Below, piece after piece: positions 43,273-55,295 of a DNA stretch of 64,000 nt (position 1 is its first letter; each line of letters opens with the position of its first letter). Below the pieces are notes generated by a model. It saw only the letters and a list, made by a program, of their open reading frames with translations, was not told where the DNA came from and did no database searches. A program made the translations under genes and the position numbers. The DNA is from Sarcocystis neurona (Eukaryota > Apicomplexa > Conoidasida > Eucoccidiorida > Sarcocystidae): assembly GCA_000727475.1 (NCBI GenBank), contig KL647292.1:3907763-3971762 (forward strand). The letters run 5' to 3'.

Positions 43273-44635
43273 GGGTGAGTACAAGTAAACGCGTATATTT
43301 CCTACGTCTCTCATGGAGGTTCGGCAAGAAACAGGCATCTAGCTCGCGCTGCTTTCGCAGCACTTTTTCTTGCTTTTACGGAACTGTTCATGCAGAGCGT
43401 CACTACCACTTGATACCATACATGCGGCGTCCACACGAGCAAGCACGTACATACAGCCTAACACGTATCCATACATGAAACATTCTTACGTCTACGGATA
43501 GATAGATATCTTCTCGTATTTGGAATTGCCCATTTACTTACTCCACATGGATACACGTATTTATCCAACTTGGCGATCGCACGCGACGCGTTAAATGACG
43601 CCGCACTTTGTTTTCTCCGGCCTGCACGCGCGTAGTCGTTCCTTCCCCGGGTCGTCGCATCATCCGTTCGGAAGCACTTCCCACACAAACGCGGAAGAAT
43701 CTGATAAAGGGCTTCTACATCCGCCCGTTGACTAAACACCATAGACAAAGTGTGTGTATCTCTACAGAGTTACCATGTCAGCTACCTAAAGTCCCGCGAC
43801 TGCACGACGCAGCACATCCTCGCCGTGTTCTTCCTGTGAAATCCCCAGTGGTGCACTCCGACGAGAACGTACTTTTCTACGGAAATCTTGGCTGCACTCA
43901 GGCATCCAGTACTTTTTCTCCTTTGAGTAGAATTCGCTGTTCAGATGCTCTCTTCTTATCTGCCTGCAATACCAATCGCCCAAACCCACACCGCCGCATT
44001 CCTGCACGTATGTGAATACCGATTCTTCTCTTGTACGATACAGACCACCTGCAACACGCGCACACGCGTGCCATATACATACATATATATACATATATAT
44101 ATATAACATGTACACATTCGTACATACGCGCACGACGCCGCGTCTAGAGAGGTAAAGGCATCGTCCTCCGTCTTTATTTTGGTGCTTCTGTTGTCCAAGA
44201 CAGAAACGTTTTTCATTGTCCGCGCTTCGCCTGCTGCCTCTCTCCTCCTGCAATATCCTCGAAAGATGTGTGCATTTTGCACATGTTAGTGTTTAAGTAT
44301 CCTTTATTTTTTCTTCGCCACACAGACTCCCCACACAAAAGCCGCGCCTACAGCAGTCCCACCACGCGTGTATGCGTACGCCAGAATCCTCTTATGTCTC
44401 AGTGCGCCGTTCTTTCCACGTGTTCCTGTGCAGTCGCGTACTTGACCAGATATTTGCGTATATATATGGGCGTCACATGTGCCTAGTGACACACGGGCAG
44501 CGTCGACGAGATGCGGATTATACAACTACCTCTGCACTAGAGAGAGACAAGGACACGTGTGCACACAGAACATGCGTGTGCGCGCACAGGGCCATTTGCG
44601 TTTCTACGTTCCTCTTCGAGTTGTACAGAGATAAG

Positions 44636-44904
44636 CAGCAACAGCAGCAGACCTACGACAGACGACTGGCAAGAATAGCAGCGCGACCATACGCAAGAAA
44701 GACGGCGCGTCATCCAGCACCCTTGGCAGCAGCATTGGCGTGGGAACACCAGCAGCAGCCTCAGCAGGATCAGCTGGAGCAGGTGCACCAGCATCTTCTG
44801 TAAAGAAGTACCGTCGTCAAGCCGAACACTACCGGCAGCAGTTCGGGTCTGTGTGGCAAGGACCTGCGCCACATCGTCCAAAATTTGATCCGCTCAGTCT
44901 GTAA
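44636..44904 (+). CDS. Candidate terminal exon, unknown function
   Basis: A plus frame open from about 44636 to TAA at 44902 ends with SSVKKYRRQAEHYRQQFGSV and WQGPAPHRPKFDPLSL. The tail looks like a true protein C-terminus. The bases around the stop also form a GTAAGT donor. A second plus frame (stop at 44801) overlaps it. The gene would converge on the acyl-CoA synthetase gene, with about 170 bp between their ends. Confidence 0.3.
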
Positions 44905-45076
44905 GTAAAGCGTTTCTATAGTCACTTTCTCTACAAAAAGACGAGTTTGAAAAGGACAGAGGAACCTTTCGAAACGTTGCGCGCCTGAGGAATGGCTTCT
45001 CCTAAGCAGATGCAGTTACAGACCCCTACAGCACGTGAGTCTCACTTTTCCTTCTCCTGCTGCTACGCTTTCGATG

Positions 45077-47853
45077 TCAGCGGCGCGGTCCAGCCCCCTC
45101 TTCTCGCTGTCGCGTGCTGTTGTTCCTGCCGCTTCCGCTGCGGCCGCTGCTGCTGCTGGGATCGGCGCTGCTGTTGCCGGGGGGGCTGAGAATGTCAATC
45201 CTTCCGCCGCGGGTGCTGCTACTCTGCTGCAGCGCGGCCGACGCGCGGCGGCCGCACCGGTGCACCAGCTCCTGCATCACAGACGCGAAGTAATACAACA
45301 GACTCTTCACATAGTCGTAGGCCACGTTCGCCGATCTCTGCAGACGGGCAGGAGCGAAGAGGCTGCTACTGCTGCTGCTCGGGCTTCTCCACAGACGCGA
45401 GCTTCTGCTGCTGCGGGCCAGCTCGACGTACAGCTCGTCGATATGCTTCTTGTACCGCTGCAGCAGCACAGAGCGCTTGATCTTCATTGTCGGTGTCAAC
45501 ATGCCGTTCTCGACAGACCAAATATCCAACGTAAAGTAAATATTTTTTATTTTCTCGAACCCCATGAGACAGTTCTCTGTTGCAATACGGTTCAGGTCTG
45601 CTAACACTGCTGCTTTGAACGCTGGGTCAGCGATGGTGCGTCGCACGCGAGCAAGTGATTCTGCGTCCAGCTCGAGCATCTTCCCATCTGTCTCGCTGCT
45701 GCTGTCTTTTCCTGTAGCTTGCTGCGACTTCTCTGTCTCCTGCCCCGGGCCTGACGCGTCGTCCTCTCTGTCATCGTCACCACGGCTGCGCTGCTGCCGC
45801 TGCTGCTGGTGCGGGTGCTGCTGCTGTTTCTCCGCGTCGGCGTGCTGCTGGCGCTGCTGCTGCTCCCCTGCTGCTGCAGCGGAAGCCTGCTGATTCTTCT
45901 GGTCTTCTTCCCTCTCCGTCGACACGCCCCGCTGTGGAGACGGCGTCGTCGGAGAGCTGCACTGGCTGCTGCTGTTCCTGCTGGTGGTGCTGCTGCCGCT
46001 CCCGGTGCTGCTACTTCTTCTCCTGTTGAAAAGCTGCGCCGCCGCAGCAGGCTGCTTTTGTTTCGCGTGCTCCTGCGCCCAGAACAGCGCAGTCCGCATG
46101 TCGGGATGAACTACTGCAACGGGGTAGGACTGCGAGTCGTAGCCATGGACAAAGATATTCTCCACAAACCGGCTTCGGCCGTACATACACTCCAGCTTCT
46201 CTGTCTGCAGATACTCCCCCTGCGCTAACTTTATCAAACTCTTCTTTCGGTCGATGATCTTCAGCGTCCCATTCTGCTGAATCTCAGCTATATCTCCAGT
46301 CGCCAACCACGGCCGCCCCTCCCACATACTCTTGCTGCCGCTGCCGCTGCTGCTGCTCGTTCTCCCCCTGCCGCTGCTGCCCCTGCTGCTCGTCCGCCTC
46401 CGACGAGAACGAGTCGAACTGCTGTTGCCTATGTTCTCTCTTCTCCGTTGCCTTGCTCCTGCCCCTCCTTTTTCTCCCTCTTTTCCGCCTCTTCCTTCTC
46501 CTCTTGTTCCATCTCCCTCCTCCTCCTCCGCCTGCTGGTCATCGCCGCTGCCTGCTGCTGCTGTTGCCGCTTCTCCTCCGTCTGCGTCCTCCGCGTCATC
46601 CCATACGAACGACTCCTGCGTCAGCTCCTTGTTTCTAAAGTACCCCACAAACAAGCTGTCTCCTCTGACCAGCAGCTCGCCCCGCGGCAGCTGCACCTCT
46701 CCACTCTGCCTCTCGCTCTCCCCTCCTCCTCCTCCGTCACCGCTTTCTCCTCCTTCTTCTTCTCCTGCTGCAGCAGCAGCTGCAGCCTGCGGATTGGCGT
46801 TGTACGTTCCCCACGACCGCAGCTTCAGCTCGATCGAAGCCGCCGGGCAGCCGACGTTGTCAAGTGAAGCGTCGGACTTGTGCGGCTGAAACGACCCGAT
46901 GCCACATATTTCTGTCATTCCCCATCCCTGTATCACTGGCACGTCTAAGATGCAGCGGAGTTTTTGCTGAACCACTCCTTCGAGCTTCCCTCCTCCTACG
47001 GCTACGAAGTGGACACGCGCTCCCGGGCCGAAGAGCCGCTCCTGCATCACCTTTCCTGCTCGTAGGACGTCGTCATACAGGAAACCGCGTTCGAGGTCTG
47101 GGCAGCGTACCTCTGTCTTTTGTCCTTTTTCTTCTTGGTCTCGCTCTCCTTCTGCAGCTGCTGCACCTTCGCTCCACCCCCACAAACGGTTTACGAGCTT
47201 CCCCACGCCGGGGGTCGTCAACGACGACGAACCGTTGCTGCTCCACGTCCTCCTGTTACTGCCACTGCTACCACTGCTGCTATTCCTCGTCCGCCTCTTC
47301 TTCACGCCGCTGCCGTCCCCCCCCGCCTTCCCGCCTCCGTCGTCTTCTCCTCCGTCCGTTTCTTCTTCTCCTCCATTGCTCCCGCTGCTGCTGCTCCTCT
47401 TCCTTGTGGCCGCGTAGTTGCTGCTGTTGCTCCTGGGGCGGCTGCTGTCCACGAGCACGCTGCTGACGCTGCTGCGGCACCAGCGCAACTTCTGGGCTAG
47501 AGCTGCTTTCACAAGCATGGACTTAAAGAAGGGCAGGGCGTCGATCCGTCTCTCGATCTTGTGAAGCATCACAGCAGCCAACTTGGGAACAATGACCACG
47601 TGCGACGGCTCTGCTGCTGTCCAGTCTTCCGCCAGTTTCTCCTTCACTCCCGAATAAAAGCCGATGCGCGCGCCGAAACTCAGAGCTAAGTAGTCCACCA
47701 GCCTCTCCAGGACGTGAGAGAGCGGAAGATAACAAATATGCGTAAAAGACGCGTCAACGCCGAGCAGGTCGTCGTTCTGCACCACCACCGCCCGCACCAT
47801 AGCCACCCATCCCTGGTTGCTCAGCATCACGCCCTTCGGCGGACCTGTCGTGC
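45077..47853 (-). CDS. Acyl-CoA synthetase, last exon (catalytic core and C-terminal domain)
   Basis: The exon begins with GC after acceptor gttctccgctcag and completes the Gly codon of SGTTG. It runs 925 codons to TGA at 45077-45079. It holds the P-loop remainder, second adenylation motif (about 46920), FACS signature (about 46170-46290) and A10-type lysine tail (about 45480). Low-complexity insertions lie at about 47480-47230, 46800-46690, 46600-46330 and 46060-45680. After KHIDELY the tail is Ser/Arg-rich and unlike the family. Confidence 0.92.
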
Positions 47854-50800
47854 CTGAGCGGAGAACACGGAGAGAACACAGACGGAGAGCAAAAGTCCTC
47901 GCCCGAGAGCGCGGGGACAAGAAAAGGGGAGACGAGACACAGAGAGGGGCAGGAACGACACAGAGAGGACAGAGACGCAGGAAGACGGCAGCGAGACAGA
48001 AGAGAAGGGAGACCCAGCAGAAGACAAAGACACATGCAAACACAGAGATGGAGACACGGAGAAAAAACAAAAGGTTGGCTCGATAGGGAGACGGCAAGAC
48101 TGCAGACGACGGAGCGGTGCGTCTAGGGAAAAGCGGCAGAGGCCTGCCAGGACGTAGGTACACGTCCTCGTTCGGTGTCTGGTCCTCTAGTGCTGCTGTA
48201 TGTATCTCGGAGACACACGACTGCATGCGGTATACCCGGGAAGGCAGAACTTTATACACGCTCATCTAAGATAGCTTGCTGATACTGTCAACAGCGTCGG
48301 TACACGGCCACGCCACGGCGCTGCTGCAGCTTGCGGCACTGCGCACCCTATACGTAGAGGGAGACGGTATAGACACGGCCATATGCTGGACAGGGACAGG
48401 GCTGTGACCCACGGGGGTCCTCTATATGCATATACATAGGCAGCAGCCGCTCAGTAACAACCGAGGGAAAACAAAGACGCTTCCCCTCCCTCCTGTCTAC
48501 GAGTATACATAAAGACAGCGGCTCTGGCAGGGTACAACAGTCCCGTCCTTGGCCCTGTCTACGTACATATATATACATACGTATATACGTAACGCAGCCG
48601 CTCTGTAAGACTAGTGGATGCAACTGTCTCCCCCTTCACTGTCTACGTACATGTATATATATATATGTGCTCCCCCGTTCCCGGAGCCTTCCCTGTTTAC
48701 GGCGGGGTGCAGTGTACGTACACCCGAAGATCGACTCGAGAGAGAGAAAGCGTTTTCTCATGCACCTTCTCGGGTGCTGCGACAGATCGACAGACGTATA
48801 ACTGCCGCACCGACGCATGCAGAGCTGCTACGGAGACGCACGCAGTGCTGCTGCAGAGAGGTAGCCATACGGCTGTCCGTAACGCGCAAGGACGTCACGC
48901 CTCGTACACATGCGTGCCTGGGCCATTAAACGAGTCGCATGCAGCAGGTAGAGGACGACGGAAGGGGAGATGCCTCAGTAGATAGTGCCGCTGAATAGTA
49001 AAAGGAAAGTCACTGGCGTCTCCCTAATACGTAGAACTGCTCTCGCCACAGGCACGCACATGCGCGTGGACACGTATACACGTGTCACTCTCTTTTTGAA
49101 GAGGCGAGGCAAAAATTCGCATGCAGACACGGCGTCAGCCTACACTTCTCGGCGAGACGCATACACGCTGCGGGCAGTATCCACCGGGCGTCCCGTCGTC
49201 AGTGTGTACATCTCTGTCTTGTTGACGCACGCTTGCATATGTGTGGAAACGTATACACATCTACACATATATTTGTACCTACTAGCCGACGAATATACAG
49301 ATTCAAACGCATGCGTGAACCCCTGCCACACACCATACGAACTCTTCAGGTCGCTCCCTGTCGCACACAACGTTCCACTGGGCGTGGCTGCCAGACCGGC
49401 GAGAACATGCCACACAGCTGCGTGCGGGACATCTACAGCTATATATACAGACAAATCGCACCCACAAGTATTCACAAACACATACACAGATAAGTATGCG
49501 AATGATATACACACATACGTACACATACGTATAATAGAGATAAATATAGGGAAAAACGTATGTGTGAATGTACACATGTATCACAGCGGAAAGACGGGCC
49601 TCGTGCTGTCCAAGCGAGATGTACGTTCGCGCTGGGAAACGTCACACATATGCACGTTGACAAGTAGCACTCTTCGAAGAAAAACTGCGCGTGTCAGAGG
49701 TACACAACGGGCAGCTGCTCTCCTGCGTTTCTAAACGTCGCGCGTAACGGAAACACATCGCTATGTGCTGTGTGTGTGTGTGAGAGCGCGTGTTGTCTGT
49801 ATATGGGCAGATGTAAGCAGGGCCTTCTTCCTCACACCAGAACGATTTAAGCGTACGCAAATATCTATATATAAATATATATGTGCATAAACACACACAC
49901 ACGGATACTCACACACACATACATATATGTATGTACGTAGACAACCGCGTCCATATCTATATATACGCAGACGTATATATATACGGGTCTACATACGTAT
50001 GTGCCCCGCACTGGGAAAGTAGTCGCTTTGTCTGCATGTAGGGTTTCCTGTGTGGGGGACAGAAAAGAGAGTCGGCCGAAAGCACTTCGTCTCAGACACG
50101 CGTCTACCGGCCTGTGCCCCCGCGTCTGCCACTCTGGAGCTCTGCGAAGAGACGCATGCAAGAAACGCCCAAGAGATGTCTACTAGTAGGCAGCCGCGCA
50201 GAACGTCGCACGCGCACCCCGCAAGCCTATTCAGCCTCCTCGCAGTACGTGTTAATAGAGGGCAATATCTATGTTCCCGACCATACGCGCGCGCATGCAC
50301 GTGGTAGTTGGGTATCGATTTTAGCTACAGACATATGCGTGCTACAAGCAACACCGCCTGCATGCACGGGGAGGTCGCGCCCAGCACGCACATACATGTC
50401 GATGAGAGGTCTCCATATATATATGTATAGACAGAAAACGTCTCGACAGCAGCGGGGAAGACTTCCTGAACAAGAAAGGAACCTCCCGTGTCTCTGCTGT
50501 CGGTATGTGAGACAACGTACCTGACGTATACATTATGGAGAAGATTCGGCTCGGGTCTTGGTAGACGACGGGAGAGCGGGGATGGGCCCTTCCCAGCGCC
50601 ACGAGTTCTTCAAAAATCAGCAGCGTCACGCCAACAGCCGCAAATTCTTCCTTCAGACTCTTCTCTCGCTCCTCCTCTCCCCACCAGCACTGCTGCTGCT
50701 CCTGCTGTTCTGTCCCGGGCTGCCCCTGCTGCGCCGTCGCCCCAAGCGCTTTCCCCCCCCCTTGCTGCTGCTGCTGCGTCTGTGGCTGCATGCTGATGAG

Positions 50801-53351
50801 GGAACGGGAACTAACGACGACGACGGTCTTCAGGGCAGGCAGCTGGTTCGTCAACTGCAGCAGCACCGGCAGCTTGGCCTCGTCTGTTACGACGCAAGAT
50901 ACTCCTGCAGCGACATACCGCAGCAGCAGCGCCAACACTCTTGCCCAGCGTCGGACGGCAACACAACAACGAGCAGCAGCAGCAGCAGCGGCAGCAGCCA
51001 CCCCACAGACCCATCTGCAGCGGAAGAAGCGCCACTCCTCTTCGTAGCGTCGTGGGCAGGAAGACCGGAAGCACAGCCGTAGCAGCAGCAACACGCCACA
51101 GAGCAACAGCCTGCGAAGGAAAAAGCTCTCTTCCACGAGCGGCGGCAGCAGGCTGAAGCTTCGGTGCAGACGACAGCGCAGCGCACGCCAGGACACCAGC
51201 AGCGTTCTTCGCGCAGCCAGACGCATACAGCAGCAGCAGCGTCTCTCATCCAGCAGCAGCAGCAGCACGCGAGAAGGAACAACAGCAGTGGCAGAAAAGC
51301 ACCGCATCACAGCAGAGCAGCCAGAGACGCGTACGCCGACATGCAGCCGTCCACAAGAAAGTCGCGCAAAGCAGCATCCAGAGGAGCAGCAGCAGCACAA
51401 CAGCAGCAAGATGCCTGAAGGTATGCAGGAACACAACACCCGCAACAGCGCAGCAGGAGGAAACCCGCGCCAGCAGTGTTATAATCCACACACCGTCACA
51501 GCCGATAGAGCGCACGGGCCGGAGTGGCACAAGAAGAAGACAGCAGCAACAGAGGCGCAGCAGTCTTTTGATGACGAAGACAGAGACAAGAGCTGCAGCA
51601 AGATCAGCTGCTCACACCGCCAGCCACACGCCAGGAGGTACGCTATACGCAAGCGTGCATCTACCTTGTATCTACTTGCGTACATATATATATATATGTG
51701 CAGATATGGGCGCATTTACGTATTTCTATTTCTTCTCTATTTACGTGTTCATATCCATATATATGTATATATCAAGCATTGGCACGGGGGTGACAGCTGC
51801 TGTCGCAGCAACACACTTTTTCGCCTTCGGATCAACAAGGAGATAGGCCCGCATAGACGTATATATACGTATATGTACTGCATATATATATATATATATG
51901 TGTACTTACGGGCTTCTTCGAGGACGCTCTGAATGAAATTGGCAGGGAAAGTGTAGTGCAGGGTGACACTGGTGAACGGCGGATATGCGGCGAGGGCGAG
52001 GTCGAAGAGCAGCCACTCCGGCCTGCTGGTGAGCAGCACGCCGACGTTGGTGAAGCAGCTCCCATTTGCTGTCTCGTCGTCGAGCCGCTCGGTCGTGATC
52101 GCCTGCCGCTGGAGCAGCTGCGCCAGCCCCGACCCCAGCAGCCGTATATACTCATCGACAGCAGCGTAGGAGAGATAAATAAACTCCGCCCTCTCCTCCT
52201 GCGGCCCTGCGCTACTGCTGCTGCTGCTGCTCCGGCGCCGTATGCCCTCCTGCACCATCTGCGTCTCCCCCCGACCGCCAGAGCACGCGGCCCCCTGCCC
52301 CGTCTCCTCCTCCTTGCTCCCGCTGCTGCCGCTACCGCTGCTGGGGCTGCCACTGCTGGCGCTGCCGCTGCTGCTGCCCCTGCCTCGTCCCGCTGCTGTT
52401 GCTGCTGCTGTTGCTGCAGCTGTTGCGGAGCTCAAGCTCTCTCCGCCCGCTGCTGTGCTGCTGCCTCTCGCAGCACTCCGAGGTCCTCGCGTCACAATCC
52501 TGCGCCACCCTAGGCAGTCCTTCGCTGCCGCTGCCGCACACTCTGCCGCTTCTCCACTTTCTTCTCTCTTCCCTCGCCCAGCAGACGCGCCGCCTCGGCT
52601 GCTCCTCCCCCCAGCGGCGATGCTCCCTTCTGTTTCAGCAAGGACGTCTGTCTCCTTGACCCCAGTGCTTCGGCTGCTGCCGCTGCTCTTGCTCTCTGCT
52701 GTTCCTCTTTTTCCCACGCCTCCTTCTGCCGAGCCGCTGCTGCTGCTGCTCGTGCTGCTGGTGTGGCCAAGGAGGCGCTGGAGCGGCGGGGGCGTGTGCG
52801 ACAACAGCCTGTGGAAAAGAGTCCCCAGCACGCCCTCCCCCTGTCTCGAGAACAACGCCAGAAGAGAAGACCCAGCAGCTACTCCTCCTCCTCCTCGCGG
52901 CAGAGGAGGCAGGCTGCTGCCCAGAAGGAAGACGCCATAAGGACTTCCCCAGTACTCATCTAGACGGGGAAACCGCTGGACCCGCGTTTCTGCTAGAGCA
53001 ATCGCCTCTTCGTGTTGCAGCACCGAGCTGCAGAAAGGAGCCTCTCCGTCCCCCTCCTTACCCCCCGCTCTCGTGGTGCTACCTTCGCGACTTCTGCTGC
53101 TGCTGTCGTTGAGCCTGCTGCTGCTGTCGCTGGTGAACGTTCTGCTGCTGCTGCGGCGCCACGGAGGGCGAGGCGCTGCCGCGTATTCCTCAAAGCGCAC
53201 CGCACGCCAGATAGCGCTCTCCCGAGGCCGCGCGGGCGCGTCTGCTTCCACAATCAGCAGCAACACCAGCGGCAGCCACAGCAGCACAAGACTAGTAACA
53301 CCAGCGGCAACGAGAAGACCCGCAAAAAAGGCGACGACCCACAAACTCACG
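45077..53351 (-). CDS. Long-chain fatty acid--CoA ligase (acyl-CoA synthetase), repeat-inflated
   Basis: The enzyme activates fatty acids with ATP and CoA through an acyl-adenylate, feeding lipid synthesis or breakdown, usually on membranes. Minus-strand motifs in order: FIYLSYAAVDEYIRLLGSGL, NVGVLLTSRPEWLLFDLAL, P-loop YTSGTTGPPKGVMLS, ICYLPLSHVLERL, VIQGWGMTEICGIG, GELLVRGDSLFVGYF, WLATGDIAEI, FACS signature IIDRKKSLIKLAQGEY, and ENGMLTPTMKIKR with the adenylation lysine. The order and spacing are those of ACSL enzymes. Three exons are firm (51910-53244, 50521-50904, 45077-47853) and a fourth is likely upstream. The modelled length exceeds 1490 residues against about 700 for typical members. 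The excess is Ser/Gly/Glu/Gln/Ala insertions between motifs, so the core should still fold. The true start is not located. Confidence 0.92.
47854..50520. other. Acyl-CoA synthetase intron, 2.67 kb
   Basis: GT at 50520-50519 and AG at 47855-47854 on the minus strand interrupt the ATP-binding motif between its first Ser-Gly and Thr-Thr. The intron contains (GA)n-like sequence near 47860-48080, TA/CA runs at 49840-49990 and an agtgtacgtacaccc motif near 48711. Plus ORFs such as 48985-49734 show no domain. Confidence 0.85.
50521..50904 (-). CDS. Acyl-CoA synthetase, exon before the P-loop junction
   Basis: The 384 nt exon has acceptor tatgtcgctgcag (read on the minus strand) and donor GTACGT. 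It encodes VSCVVTDEAKLPVLLQL, a Gln/Gly-rich loop, LIFEELVALG, and IFSIMYTSG up to the middle of the ATP-binding motif. Phase 1 in and phase 1 out fit both neighbours exactly. Confidence 0.9.
50905..51909. repeat. Acyl-CoA synthetase intron, 1.0 kb, CAG block
   Basis: Plus-strand CAG repeats at about 50920-51480 (CTG in the transcript) run up to the 3' splice site, with TA-rich DNA toward the 5' splice site. The minus frame across it is Leu/Cys/Arg-rich and is not homologous to the enzyme. Confidence 0.7.
51910..53244 (-). CDS. Acyl-CoA synthetase, N-terminal exon
   Basis: It ends at GTAAGT, joining EEA to the VSCVV of the next exon through an Arg codon. It holds AIWRAVRFEEYA, RFPRLDEYWGSPYGVFLLG, an insertion of about 245 residues rich in Ser/Gly/Ala/Glu (about 52930-52190), and the conserved LSYAAVDEYIRLLGSGL. 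The 5' edge is unresolved. An acceptor at 53244 joins in phase to the upstream candidate; another at 53291 would add a hydrophobic LVLLWLPLVLLLIV. Confidence 0.85.
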
Positions 53352-53709
53352 TCTTGAAGATGTCAATATCAGCAGCACCACGAGCGATCGAGAACCAAGA
53401 CGAGCAACAACGCCGACGCCAAGAGGGCAGCGCAGCGAGAGCGCAGGCGGCCAGTGAGCGGGGCCTCCCAACAGCTTGACAAAACCATGAGCAGCAGCGA
53501 TCCAGACGGTACCAGCAGCACCACTGGACGCGACAGAAAGTGACGCGACCGGAATTTCCTCTAAAATAGCAGCAGCTGTCACGCCACGCCCAACAGCAGC
53601 TAGCTCTTCACACTCGAGCCAAAGAAAGGCACACACAGCGTCGAAGCAGCGACAACACCGAGGCGGAGGAGGAGGAATAGCAGCACCAGCGGTGAAAGGG
53701 TAACCGCCG
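53351..53709 (-). CDS. Candidate upstream exon of the acyl-CoA synthetase
   Basis: A minus frame open from about 53709 to a GTGAGT donor encodes AFLWLECEELAAVGRGVTAA, IPVASLSVASSGAAGTVW and a hydrophobic RSLVVLLILTSS just before the junction. The donor phase fits the acceptor at 53244. No ATG occurs in this frame, so at least one more 5' exon would be needed. ACSL proteins often have an N-terminal membrane anchor, which would suit this segment. Confidence 0.45.
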
Positions 53710-55295
53710 GCGACACAGGGGGACTAACGTGAACAGAAAAGTACCATGTAAATACAAGCGTTCAGCCACCACGAGCCAGCTACACCCACAAATACGCACA
53801 CATACACAGGAAGGGACGGGCTTGCACGGGAACGCGGGCCACTCCCTTCCAGAGTCAAAAATAGAGAAAACGAAGCGGCTGGACACTATCTTTCTCGCTA
53901 ACACACTAGCACATGTGTATACGTGTATGTGTGTACGTGTGTGTGTGTGTGTGTGTGTATGTGCGTGTCCCCGCATTCACTGACACAAATAAAAAGACGT
54001 ATGGATGACCAGGGGCGTGTGCAGAAACACGTCTGCAAACGTGGGTGTCTACACCGTGCGCTGCTAAATTTGTAAACTCAGTACAGGAACCACACTATAG
54101 ATATTAGTATGTATGTGTGTATGGGCGAAGTAGGTACAGGGAGCAGAGCCGACGCACGTGACATATGAGGAACAATACTGCGGACTGGATCGTCAGGGGG
54201 GTGCCGCCGTAGAGCAGGCACTGAGGCTTTTTGGCTACGTGTGCTTATAGCAACTCCGGGGCCAGCAGGAAGTCCGTACACCTCGGGCTAGTCCCACCAC
54301 TGCCGTCTTGCTGGGCGCGGTAGAGGCACACACACCCCGCAGTAAACCGTCTATACATGCTGTTGGCTGGCTGCCTGTGATGCGGCAGCTCATTTGATGC
54401 GGGGTGCCGCTATCTTTGTCGTGCTGGTGCGTGCCGAAGAGTTGTTGCAGACCCACGTCGCTAGAGAACGCATTCTCGTCCCTCCCGCTCCTGCTGCGGG
54501 AAGTGGTACGCGTGGCGGCCCTGCTGCTGGGTCGTGTTGCGCGTCAAGTGCTCGTGAGCGCACCAGTAGTATCTGCCACTACAGCGGCTGCTCCTCCTAC
54601 TCCTACTGCTGCAGTTTTCACTGCTGCCGGTGTTACTACTCGCATGGTTGCGGCACACAGTCGCTGTTGACCGTGCGACGCGGCTGCAGGTGACGCAGCA
54701 GTACTGACGCGCGTTTTCCTGACGTTCTCCGCTTTCTGAACATCTCTTGTCTGTGGAGTTACAGGACGTCTGCTGCAGCTGCTGAGGGGCAGCTGCTCTC
54801 GGGCAGAGCTCTCCTGTAGCCACACAACTTGCTGCCGGTCCTCCTGAGATGCCTCTGCTTCCGATGCCGCTGCTGCGCTACAGGGCTGAGGGTGTCTGGT
54901 TACGTGGTGGCATTTGCAGTGCACACACACACGGAAGTTTTCCTCCCTCCACTGACCACCGCGCAGCAGCGGAAGAACAAACTGCAGCGCGCCGATCGGC
55001 TGCGGACGCACAAGCGGCAGAAGGCAACCGCAGCCAGCGTACGGGGTAAAGTAGCGCAGGACCCCCGCAAGTGGACCAGTGGCCCGCGACAACGGAGAAC
55101 AAGTACGGTACGCAGCAGCTGCAATCGTAGACTGTCGTAGTACAACGTATGAGGAGCAAATAATACACTGACGTCAGCTACACCAGCAAACGACGGCATC
55201 GAACTTCACGGGGAGAGAGAAGACCGAGAGGGTGAGAGACACGGCGGGAGAGAACCAAGAACAGCAGAGCTCGCGCGAAAACCAGCAGAATTCGG
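53710..55295. other. No gene assigned
   Basis: (TG)n at 53925-53960. A minus ORF of 182 codons at 54544-55092 and plus ORFs at 54394-54693 overlap. The minus ORF starts GPLAGVLRYFTPYAGCGCLL and could hold 5' exons of the acyl-CoA synthetase gene, but I see no motif or phase support. Confidence 0.3.

Noticed and set aside
48985..49734. 249-codon plus ORF inside the acyl-CoA synthetase intron
   Set aside because: His/Thr/Tyr-rich translation of TA/CA-biased DNA, with no domain or splice context.
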